From NCBI RefSeq assembly GCF_025397995.1, contig NZ_CP104550.1:1330001-1394000 (forward strand): a stretch of DNA of 64,000 nucleotides, read 5' to 3'. Positions 30,989 through 38,504 of the stretch are shown here, one piece after another. The stretch comes from Methanothermobacter wolfeii (GTDB lineage Archaea > Methanobacteriota > Methanobacteria > Methanobacteriales > Methanothermobacteraceae). Position 1 is the stretch's first letter. Every line of letters starts with the position of its first letter. The notes under the pieces were generated by a model, which saw only the letters and a program-made list of their open reading frames with translations, made no database searches and was not told where the DNA came from. Both the position numbers and the translations under genes were made by a program.

Positions 30989-32141
30989 TGAAGATCACCT
31001 TAACCCAGCCAGGAGGTATCTCCCCATCTATAAGCTTTCTTGTCTTTGGAAACTCATCTTGATAGCTTCTTCCCCTCTTAAATTTCCTTATGGATTCATA
31101 GGTCATGGGATCATCCTCCTTGAATCTGAGGCCTATCGTGGTTGCAAGGAACCCGCTTCCGTGACCTATCCTCATGAGGGGGGCATCAGGAGAGTTCTGC
31201 TTCCCAAGCTTTCTGTATATCTTCTCAAGGAAATCCACACCATACCTTGATGCGAACTTCCTTTCATGTTCTATGTAATCCCTGCTGAAGGTGTACAGTG
31301 ACTCTTTTATGGTTTCAGGGGTGACCAGGCGGCGCTTATTCCCCAGCCCGATACGATCATACCTTCCATTATAGGTGAAGTTCATCTCAAATTCCAGTTT
31401 TCTCTTTGTCTTCGGTAGGAACTCCATGTAAATTAGGAAGTTCTCATAACGGAATCTCTTATAACTGTTATCCGACACTTTCAGAACCTTGACGGGATAG
31501 ATTGCGGGTGATTTAAATGTGGTGGTATCTGTGACCTCAAGGAACCTCATTATGCTCTTCTTTGCGGTTTCTCTCCCATCCTTCTTTGCGGTTTCTCTCC
31601 CATCCTTCTTTGCGGTTTCTCTTCTGTCAGATGCAAAAAAACTGTCTATTATATCCTTTATTTCTTCTTGTTTTTTCCTCAAAGTCTTCCAGTTCCTCTT
31701 TCTTTTACTTTCAAGTGCTTGTGAAACTGCCTCTGAGATACCCTTGAGTTCATCACCGCTGAGGTGTTCATAGAGAAGGGCTGTCCTTATGGAGCCCTTG
31801 ATGGATGAACCAGGGATATAGAGTTCATCCAGGGTTTTAATATGTTCACTAACCTCTTTTACCTCTGAGGCATCGGTTTTAAGAAGCCCCCTGTATCTCA
31901 CTGACTTTCTTGCAGTTCTTTTAAATTCCTTGATACTGTCCAGTCTGAAGTCGGGTGTTGATAGATTATGGATGAACTTATCCCTCAAGTCATCATCAAG
32001 GTTTGAGTAAAACCGGGAGACGTCAACCCTCCCAAAAATTTTTTTCCCATCCTTTGTCCTTCCAGTGTAAAACTCCTGGGGCCCGTACTTCAACCCGTTC
32101 CCAACATGAACCGGTGTTATAACCTGAAGGGTGCATTTCAA
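30978..32141 (-). CDS. csm5: Csm5, type III-A RAMP subunit
   Basis: A 387-aa RAMP protein capping the Csm backbone. Seen: the opening ITPVHVGNGLKYGPQEFYTG, the glycine-rich YIPGSSIKGSIRTALLYEHL (about residues 109-128), and the late GHGSGFLATTIG. A KKDGRETA unit is repeated three times in the middle from a 24-bp tandem repeat. The start is a TTG directly after the csm4 stop. It overlaps the csm6-like start. Confidence 0.92.
   Translation of the reverse strand: MKCTLQVITPVHVGNGLKYGPQEFYTGRTKDGKKIFGRVDVSRFYSNLDDDLRDKFIHNLSTPDFRLDSIKEFKRTARKSVRYRGLLKTDASEVKEVSEHIKTLDELYIPGSSIKGSIRTALLYEHLSGDELKGISEAVSQALESKRKRNWKTLRKKQEEIKDIIDSFFASDRRETAKKDGRETAKKDGRETAKKSIMRFLEVTDTTTFKSPAIYPVKVLKVSDNSYKRFRYENFLIYMEFLPKTKRKLEFEMNFTYNGRYDRIGLGNKRRLVTPETIKESLYTFSRDYIEHERKFASRYGVDFLEKIYRKLGKQNSPDAPLMRIGHGSGFLATTIGLRFKEDDPMTYESIRKFKRGRSYQDEFPKTRKLIDGEIPPGWVKVIFNEE
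31557..31628. repeat. 24-bp tandem repeat inside csm5
   Basis: Three consecutive copies of CTTCTTTGCGGTTTCTCTCC plus CATC, the last diverging at its end. They encode a lysine/glutamate-rich 8-residue unit, so changes in copy number would alter a linker length without breaking the frame. Confidence 0.9.
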
Positions 32142-33047
32142 TTAACCACCACCAAGTGTAAATTTATATGCCAGACCGTACTCCACTGCGGATCTCCCCG
32201 ACCTGACCATGGTCCCGTAGTACTCCCTGCCGGTGTCCCTGAAGGTTGAACCCTCCCTGAAGAACCTGACCTGCTTCCTTATCTCACCATCAGGGCCTCT
32301 CCCCCTCTTTGATCCCAGTTCAAACCAGGCGCCCCTTGTTATGTCTTCAAGTTCAGACCGTGCCGGGATAAGCCTGGAAAGCGTTACAAACCTTTCACCA
32401 GCATTATCCTCAAGGGGATTGCTGTCAACCTCGAAGCTGAACGCTCCCTTCCCTGTTGACACATCAGGGCCGAAGCCCCTGTCAGAGAGGAACCTCAGGG
32501 CCGCCTCAATGTATGGTCTGAAGGATGCATCCCTCAGCCTCACAAGGAAGAATCTCCCCATGTTCTCATAGAAGACCCGCCTCAGATGGAACACTCCCTC
32601 GGTCATTCTTTCAATCCTGTTCACAACGTTATGGGGCTCCTCAAATTCCTTCTCCCCGAACTTTAAATCTGTTCTATCAATCAGGAGGCCCCCGTAAACC
32701 CTGTAATCATCCATAGAATTCACTATGTCCTCCTCACATATTTCCCCGGAGGTCCATTCGATGAAGACTTCCTCAGGTATATATGAGGCTCCCTTGTACT
32801 CCTTGAAGCTGATGGGGTCATAGCTTCCCGGCTCCGTTATAAGCCTCGGGTAGAAGCGCAGCCTCTCATCCCCCTCAATGTAGGGGAAGCTTGATGATAT
32901 AAGGAAGGGCGGTTCCTCGGTAAAGAGATCAACTATGTCATCCACCTCATCAGGGTAGAGCTGGCTGAAACCGTAGATCAATGCCCCGAATATGGTGTCC
33001 GAGGACAGCCGCGGGAGGGAGGACTCTGGTTTAAGGTAGACGAGCAT
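32142..33047 (-). CDS. csm4: Csm4, type III-A RAMP subunit
   Basis: A 301-aa RAMP subunit that binds the 5' handle of the crRNA and anchors Cas10. It starts MLVYLKPESSLPRLSSDTIFG, the usual Csm4 opening, and contains FLSDRGFGPDVSTGKGAFSF (about residues 187-206), the glycine-rich RAMP loop. It lies 6 bp after csm3 and directly before csm5. Confidence 0.92.
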   Translation of the reverse strand: MLVYLKPESSLPRLSSDTIFGALIYGFSQLYPDEVDDIVDLFTEEPPFLISSSFPYIEGDERLRFYPRLITEPGSYDPISFKEYKGASYIPEEVFIEWTSGEICEEDIVNSMDDYRVYGGLLIDRTDLKFGEKEFEEPHNVVNRIERMTEGVFHLRRVFYENMGRFFLVRLRDASFRPYIEAALRFLSDRGFGPDVSTGKGAFSFEVDSNPLEDNAGERFVTLSRLIPARSELEDITRGAWFELGSKRGRGPDGEIRKQVRFFREGSTFRDTGREYYGTMVRSGRSAVEYGLAYKFTLGGG

Positions 33048-33052
33048 TTAAC

Positions 33053-33757
33053 TCACTCTTCAGGTAACTTGATGGTTGAAATGGATTCGAAGTCCCCCAG
33101 GGATTTCTCAGCGGACTTCCCACGGTAATATTCGGCGGGTCTCTCCATGATCTTTATATCCCTGAACTCGATCTTACCGTAACCCCTGGTCCCGCTACCT
33201 CCAAGGTAACTGTCCTGAAGGAGTTTGAGGCCCTCAATTACCAGTTTCAGGTTGTTGTCGTCGCCCTCGTATTCACTCACCACCATCTCAAACCCGAACC
33301 TTGAACCCTTGGGGACCCTCTCCTGGTTCCTGGGGTTTGCCCTTGAGGTTATCCTGTCCAGGGTGTTCTCATACTTCAGTTCAGCGCCTTCAACAACATC
33401 AGTGCTCTCATCCCAGGTTTCAATGGTTTCATCTGTGGGGAAGGCGTCCCTTACTATTATCCTTGTCGGTCCAAGGTTGCTGGTGTTATCCGCTGCGCTG
33501 CCAAACACCCTGCATATTTCACATTCCCCGCATTTGCATGGACCACCCTTGGTTAAGCGTTCGCGTGCAAGTTCAAGGAGGGATCTCATCTTACCCTTGA
33601 TGGATGACCCCGGGATGTAGGGAAGCCTCGTTATGGGGTCCCTTATTATAACATTGTCTGAGCCGCCTATCTCAATGGAGTCCTTGGACCCCCCTATATG
33701 GAGTCCTGTTCTGCACAGGATTTCACCGGATATAATATAATTTTTCTGGAACTTCAT
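33053..33757 (-). CDS. csm3: Csm3, backbone RNase subunit of the type III-A complex
   Basis: A 234-aa RAMP backbone protein. GLHIGGSKDSIEIGGSDNVI (about residues 18-37) followed by IRDPITRLPYIPGSSIKGKM is the Csm3 core; an aspartate in this region is the known catalytic residue that cuts target RNA every six nucleotides. CKCGECEICRVFGSA is a cysteine cluster that may bind zinc, and GSGTRGYGKIEF the C-terminal glycine loop. Intact. Confidence 0.93.
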   Translation of the reverse strand: MKFQKNYIISGEILCRTGLHIGGSKDSIEIGGSDNVIIRDPITRLPYIPGSSIKGKMRSLLELARERLTKGGPCKCGECEICRVFGSAADNTSNLGPTRIIVRDAFPTDETIETWDESTDVVEGAELKYENTLDRITSRANPRNQERVPKGSRFGFEMVVSEYEGDDNNLKLVIEGLKLLQDSYLGGSGTRGYGKIEFRDIKIMERPAEYYRGKSAEKSLGDFESISTIKLPEE

Positions 33758-33830
33758 TTTAACACCTTCATCCTCATGATATAGCTTAATGGGCTTTTAT
33801 CCGAGAGTTACTTCATCTCCTCCGACTATT

Positions 33831-34235
33831 TCACTCATAGAACTTATGATAGGCTACTATTGATTCAAGAAAACTTACAAAGACCCTGAAATTTTCAAGT
33901 TTCTCAGCATCATCTCCCCTGTCGACCCTGTCCATTATCGCCATCATTATCTCATAGAATTCCCGGGGTATAAGGTCTCTTCCAAGCGCATTTGCAAGCT
34001 GTGGTTTGAGGAGGTAGAAATCGGCCTCTATCTTTTCCCATGAATCTGCTTTCTTTTCCATGCTCCTTATGGCCCCGAAGAACTTCCTTAACTGTGTTGT
34101 TTTAAGTTTCTTGTTCGCCCTGGCTATCACATCAGCATATCCTCCGGTGTCAGCGTATTTCTTCACCTCCAGGTCGCTGAGCTTATCAAGTCTACTTATC
34201 TCATTCTTAATATCCTTAACAGACAGATCACTCAT
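33831..34235 (-). CDS. csm2: Csm2, small subunit of the type III-A complex
   Basis: A 134-aa helical protein (VKDIKNEISRLDKLSDLEVK; LRKFFGAIRSMEKKADSWEK; LKPQLANALGRDLIPREFYE), as in Csm2, which lines the crRNA-target duplex. The ATG at 34235 is preceded by GGTGATAGCC and replaces an in-frame start 12 bp upstream. It overlaps the cas10 stop by 8 bp. The order cas10-csm2-csm3-csm4-csm5 is standard. Confidence 0.9.
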   Translation of the reverse strand: MSDLSVKDIKNEISRLDKLSDLEVKKYADTGGYADVIARANKKLKTTQLRKFFGAIRSMEKKADSWEKIEADFYLLKPQLANALGRDLIPREFYEIMMAIMDRVDRGDDAEKLENFRVFVSFLESIVAYHKFYE

Positions 34236-36651
34236 GGCTATCACCATTTCTTGTTCTTAAACTGACCCATGAGACCGGTATCCTGATCCACGGGATGAAC
34301 CTGATGTCATTAAACAGATCCTTTTTTAACTGTTTATCTGATATGTTTCGAAGTTTATACACATAGTAGGGGACGTAATCCTTTTTTCTGAGTCTCGTCT
34401 CCTGTGAATCAATCCATTCATCAGAATCCCTTACATCCTCATCGAATGATGACTCCCAGAGCTTCAGAAGTGAATATATGAAGTTCTTTGACAGTTTACC
34501 CGCCCTCTGGTTATCCTCCAGTTTCCTGCCGAATTCCAGGAGCTCGGTGAACCCGATGAACCGGTCCGTATCCCACTGGACCGTCTCCCCGAAGACCGAT
34601 ATTTTACCCTTACCCAGCTTCTTGGATTTCTCGAGCTGTTCATCCGCGATCTCAGCCGCCTTACCGGCCGGGAACTTATGTCCCCCCATGAACACACCCC
34701 CTGATATCTCCAGGGACGGGTTGCTGCACGTCCACTCCCTGAACTCATCCCTGAGTCTTCCGGCGAATGCAACAACATCATCGTATGGGCCGAATACCAG
34801 GACATCATCCCCTCCAGAGTAGGTTATGTATATGGTGGGGGTTGAACGCTCCCTGCACCCCTCGCAGATCTCAGCCCCTCCTGCCTTGTATACAGTTCCA
34901 ATTTCACTCTCAGTCTCCAGGAGTTTCCCCTTGCATTCCTTGCACGGGTCCCTGAGGAAGAAGAACTCCGATGCCACCTGGTTGATGTATCCGAGGAAGA
35001 AAAGGTCCATGAAGGAGCTCATGGTTGAAATCCTCGATATCGACCTGTAATCAAGCCCCTGGCTGAATATCTGACCCAGGTTGTCAACGTCCATCTTCAG
35101 GGCGGCCAGTTTACTCGCCCCAATGCTCAGGGATGATATCTCCGTAAAGTCAAGGGCGCGTCCATCAGCCGCAGGCACGGTGTTCCCCATAAGGGAAAAG
35201 CCAAAGGAAACGTTTTCAGCCTGAATAGTCTCCTGGATTTCAAGGAAGTCCGTGCTGTTAAGCCTAAGCACATCTATCCGCCCATCATGACCTGCAAGTC
35301 CCTCGAGCCTTGAAATTATAGAATCCGCGGTCTCAAAGAAGTACGATACCCCTGCTTCACTGAAATCAGATCCCATGGAACCCTGAACCCTTATCATGTA
35401 ATCTGCATTTGCCACCCTGGCGCCCAGTTCCTCATGGGACCTGCATGAGCTGCAGATGGATGATGCTGAGGGCAGACCGCAGACGGCACATGTACCTGCT
35501 GGCTGTTCATCCTCCAGCCTGAAGAAGTCATCTAGGAGGCCCCTGAACTTTGACCTCTTGTTTTTAAGGTTCTCCCTTGCAAGGTCATCCATGATGGCCC
35601 CGAAGTCCTTAAGCTCATCTCCATCAGCCTCCCTAGCTGCAACTGCAAGGTAAAGTTCAGCGTTGAAGGCCTCGATGAACCTCCTGTTAACCTCATCTGA
35701 GACCCCCTCGAGGACGCCCCGCGCACCCTCCGTGTTGGGGAGTATAAGGGTGAAGTGGCCTCCTCCACAGAAGAGGATGTTTGACTGGGAAAGGCCCATC
35801 TCAGAGATTATCCTGTTTGCAACAGCATCCGTAAGGAGGCTTATGTAGAGGGATCTTCCCCTTAAACGTTTACTCATCCCCTTCTGAGCCTCATCAGGCG
35901 ACGCCACACTTGTTATGAAGTTTTGAATCCCCGAAACGTCACCGGATACTATCAGGTATGGCTTACCATCCCCCCCATCCTCCCTCTGGAGGTACAGGCA
36001 GCCGGCCAGGGCGGCCGTAGTGCGGAGGTGGTCAAAGAGTGATATGTCCGGTACGCTCATGTAAACGGCTGACGGTATGAGTGATGTGTACTTCCTCAGG
36101 AGATGATATACTGTGTTGAGATCCGGTCTTCTAAGTCCTTTCATTTCATCTGAGAAGAGCTTCCAAAGCCTCCTGTATTCCCCTGTAAGGTTGTAGCCGG
36201 ACATCACCGCCTTCTTCATCCTCTCAGGTTTTATGCTGTCAAGACTCCTGGGATCAAGTTCCCTGAGCGGCAGGTAGTACTCGCCTTCAGGTTTCTCGTC
36301 AGTTATGTTAACCCGGGAGAATACCGATATGAGTGGGTTTTCCTTAACCTTCTGTTTTGATTCAGCACTTTTCCTTTCAGAGGCTGAATGATGATCCGCA
36401 TCCCTTATTATTCTGGCGTACTCAGGGTTTCTGGAGTTTGAAGGATTGTGGTGGTAGAGTACAAGGTCCTCTATGTCCTCCCCAAGATTATTTTCGGTTA
36501 CAAATTCCGCTGACCACTTACCATGGGCTCCTGAACGCCCAAGGTCCAGGTCAGTGCGTCCCTTGTATTTACTGAGTTGTAAAGATGTTCTCTGATAAAA
36601 TTTACCTATATCATGAAGAAGGGCAGCCAGCTGTATATCTTCAAGTTTCAT
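34228..36651 (-). CDS. cas10: Cas10/Csm1, type III-A signature protein with HD and GGDD
   Basis: A protein of about 807 aa. The N-terminal HD nuclease motif is in LLHDIGKFYQR (about residues 11-21). Zinc-ribbon cysteines CAVCGLPSASSICSSC (about residues 392-407) and CKEC/CEGC (near residue 580-600) follow. The Palm catalytic motif SGGDDVLVFG is at about residues 612-621, so cyclic-oligoadenylate synthesis is expected. The ATG at 36651 follows GGTG; an upstream in-frame GTG is less likely. First gene of the csm operon and intact. Confidence 0.95.
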   Translation of the reverse strand: MKLEDIQLAALLHDIGKFYQRTSLQLSKYKGRTDLDLGRSGAHGKWSAEFVTENNLGEDIEDLVLYHHNPSNSRNPEYARIIRDADHHSASERKSAESKQKVKENPLISVFSRVNITDEKPEGEYYLPLRELDPRSLDSIKPERMKKAVMSGYNLTGEYRRLWKLFSDEMKGLRRPDLNTVYHLLRKYTSLIPSAVYMSVPDISLFDHLRTTAALAGCLYLQREDGGDGKPYLIVSGDVSGIQNFITSVASPDEAQKGMSKRLRGRSLYISLLTDAVANRIISEMGLSQSNILFCGGGHFTLILPNTEGARGVLEGVSDEVNRRFIEAFNAELYLAVAAREADGDELKDFGAIMDDLARENLKNKRSKFRGLLDDFFRLEDEQPAGTCAVCGLPSASSICSSCRSHEELGARVANADYMIRVQGSMGSDFSEAGVSYFFETADSIISRLEGLAGHDGRIDVLRLNSTDFLEIQETIQAENVSFGFSLMGNTVPAADGRALDFTEISSLSIGASKLAALKMDVDNLGQIFSQGLDYRSISRISTMSSFMDLFFLGYINQVASEFFFLRDPCKECKGKLLETESEIGTVYKAGGAEICEGCRERSTPTIYITYSGGDDVLVFGPYDDVVAFAGRLRDEFREWTCSNPSLEISGGVFMGGHKFPAGKAAEIADEQLEKSKKLGKGKISVFGETVQWDTDRFIGFTELLEFGRKLEDNQRAGKLSKNFIYSLLKLWESSFDEDVRDSDEWIDSQETRLRKKDYVPYYVYKLRNISDKQLKKDLFNDIRFIPWIRIPVSWVSLRTRNGDSHE

Positions 36652-36696
36652 TTGTAACACCAGAATTAACGTTTTGATTATAAAACTATATGATGA

Positions 36697-36710
36697 GTAA
36701 TATATAATTT
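36697..36710 (-). promoter_or_regulatory. TATA-like element of the csm operon
   Basis: On the minus strand the sequence reads AAATTATATATTAC, about 50 bp before the cas10 start, in a very A/T-rich stretch. It should drive the whole cas10-csm2-5-csm6-like transcript. Confidence 0.55.
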
Positions 36711-36868
36711 ATGATTGAGACTAAATGAAAAAGGTTATATGGTAAATGTGAATACTAACCGACCGCGCTAGTCTCAGGGTATGATTGAACAGTCTCCTTA
36801 AAAGAAAGATTATTTCTGTGAAAGTAAAAGAAATCTGGAATGGATGATAGAACCTTATAAGATAAATT

Positions 36869-37095
36869 ATTTCAAGCCCACTTTGGTCTGATTTAACTTA
36901 TACTCCACATCAATGTTTATCTTCGCATCAGATTTCAATCCCATTTTGGTCTGATTTTAACATGTAAAAAAATTAATAGAAATAGCTAAAAGGTGTCATT
37001 TCAAGTCCATTTTGGTCTGATTTTAATCATATGGCATTCTGCAGCATTCCAGTAACTGTTGATTTATTTCAATCCCATTTTGGTCTGATTTCAAG
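36869..37095 (+). CRISPR. Short CRISPR array of four degenerate repeats (second repeat type)
   Basis: Four 29-30 bp repeats at 36869-36897, 36932-36961, 36998-37027 and 37066-37095, separated by spacers of 34, 36 and 38 bp. The consensus begins ATTTCAATCCCATTTTGGTC and ends TGATTTTAAC, which differs from the main array and matches the repeat known from M. thermautotrophicus. Only the second copy is perfect; the others carry substitutions or a deletion. It lies upstream of cas10, so it may be a relic or a small set still used by the csm complex. The 170 bp to its left hold the csm promoter and no gene. Confidence 0.92.
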
Positions 37096-37335
37096 AAGCG
37101 GATTTTTTTTCTGTGTTTGATCATAATGCTATGAAATTTCTTGGTAAAGTCCACATTGCCAATAGTATTTATTACTAAAATAATTATTTATATTTTTCTA
37201 TAGAACATATGATGCAGGTGCTTATGTAACCTTTCAGTTTTTGATGTTCAGGAGTTCAGGGAATACTCAAAGGGCAGAATCCATATGACTGTTATTGAAT
37301 TTAAAAACTTTGAAATATAATGAAAAAGACTGCCA
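37096..37335. other. A/T-rich spacer without gene
   Basis: A 240-bp stretch between the mini-array and the cas8b stub. It has A/T-rich runs (for example TTATTTATATTTTTCTATAG near 37185-37205) but no frame with a recognisable product. It may be the remains of the lost part of the first type I-B operon. Confidence 0.4.
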
Positions 37336-37494
37336 TTAATAGGTAATTTCCTTCATTCCTGAAAGTTCCATGACTTCACTGATACTGAAGCCATAAATAT
37401 CTTCAAGGATAAATATAAATCCAAGAATACCGGAATCAACAAACCAGTTACCTGTAAATTCAAGGTCTGAGCTCCCTTTGAATTCATATTTCAT
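37336..37494 (-). pseudogene. N-terminal stub of a second cas8b (Cst1-like)
   Basis: A 52-aa frame starting MKYEFKGSSDLEFTGNWFVD then SGILGFIFILEDIYGFSISE and ending MKEITY. The FTGNWFVDSGI pattern is the typical N-terminus of Cst1/Cas8b proteins, which normally exceed 450 residues. Its ATG overlaps the cas6 stop (ATGA), the same gene order as the intact cas6-cas8b pair near 50 kb. It appears to be what is left of a second type I-B effector operon. Confidence 0.6.
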
Positions 37495-38192
37495 GATGAC
37501 ACCACCATCCCGAATCCCATGCTGTTCTTCTCACCGAAGCCACAGTCGTATCCAAACTCTAGAAGTCGTGGGTCGCCCTCTACCCGGAACTTCATGTGAT
37601 AGGCGCGATGGTATGTCTCAGAACCCTCCTTAGGGATCATGATTCTCTTCCTCTTAATGGAACTCTGATAGGGGACAACCTTGAGGTATTCATCCCCATC
37701 ATAGTCCCCATAGAATTCCCTGTATTTCCTTACAAGGTTCTTCTGCATGTTCTCATAGAATTTAAGGTCATTAGGGTTGACATCCCACTGTCTTAGTTCA
37801 CCATTATCCTTCCTCACCGTCTTAATGATTATCGGAGATAGTGTCCTGAACTTCATGTTCCTTCTGAATTCAGGGGGCTCAAGGAACTCCACATACTCCA
37901 CCTGGACCTTTCTCCTCAGAAAATCAATTTCTGGTTTATCGATAAACCCCTCTACAAGGTTCTTGATGAGTTCATGATTCGGTGATGATATGAAAAGGTG
38001 GAATCTACCATCCTCTGATACCAGGAAGTTCTTGTAGGCTTTTCTCCGAGGTATGCTGAGCTGTGAGAACGTGAAGAATTTAAAACCAGCTCTGGAGTGG
38101 AGTTCACTTGCAAGGTCAAGGTCAGCTATCCTTCTGTAGATTATGGAGGATACAACGTGATTGTAGTTGTATGGAATCTTGAATGGTCTCAT
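37491..38192 (-). CDS. cas6: Cas6 crRNA-processing endoribonuclease (copy 1)
   Basis: A 233-aa Cas6 with the C-terminal glycine-rich loop GFGEKNSMGFGMV (about residues 218-230) and the ferredoxin-like N-terminus (FKIPYNYNHVVSSIIYRRIA). Cas6 cuts the repeat RNA of a pre-crRNA. A histidine at residue 33 (SELHSRAG) is a candidate for catalysis. It is adjacent to the main array and its leader, and divergent from it. A paralogue with the same loop is at 50165-50884. The two presumably serve the two repeat types or the two effector systems. Confidence 0.92.
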   Translation of the reverse strand: MRPFKIPYNYNHVVSSIIYRRIADLDLASELHSRAGFKFFTFSQLSIPRRKAYKNFLVSEDGRFHLFISSPNHELIKNLVEGFIDKPEIDFLRRKVQVEYVEFLEPPEFRRNMKFRTLSPIIIKTVRKDNGELRQWDVNPNDLKFYENMQKNLVRKYREFYGDYDGDEYLKVVPYQSSIKRKRIMIPKEGSETYHRAYHMKFRVEGDPRLLEFGYDCGFGEKNSMGFGMVVSS

Positions 38193-38504
38193 AGGTGATT
38201 TAAGTTCAATTTTCAGTCTTACTTCAATCCCTCCAGAGTAGAATCACTGTGATTTAATTAGAAGCTGAAATATATAAATTTGACTATCTAATAAAAATAA
38301 TAAAGTTTTAATGTGATGTTTCATCCTTCACGGATATGTTTATTTTCATGTGCATCATGATTCATCAGTCCTGAGACAAACGCTCATCTCTGTACGCATA
38401 GCACTGTTTTGCTATATGTGCATCATGATTCATCAGTCCTGAGACCCCTCTATGATGAGATTCTGCTCCATCCCCTTAAAAAAATAGTAAATTTGAAAAT
38501 TGAA
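38193..38504 (+). promoter_or_regulatory. Leader region of the main CRISPR array, shared with the cas6 promoter
   Basis: A 312-bp, A/T-rich, gene-free interval between the start of cas6 (minus) and the first repeat. It contains AAATATATAAATTT near 38270-38281, usable as a TATA element in either direction. The block 38267-38345 is clearly similar to the region upstream of the second cas6 (50935-51015). Direct-repeat insertion E lies at 38348-38445. Leader side is inferred from repeat orientation (the 3' end TTTTAAAGC resembles the ATTTTAAC end of the mini-array). Confidence 0.6.
38348..38445. repeat. CRISPR-unit-sized insertion E in the leader: 30-bp direct repeat around a 38-bp insert
   Basis: Exact 30-bp copies at 38348-38377 and 38416-38445 flank 38 unique bases (38378-38415). 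The sequence opens ATGTGCATCATGATTC, which bears a faint likeness to the array repeat ATTTCCATACGATTC, so a decayed array unit is an alternative to an ectopic insertion. Confidence 0.93.

Noticed and set aside
31557-31628. The 24-bp csm5 repeat as part of the insertion family
   Set aside because: The copies are contiguous, in frame and shorter than 27 bp.
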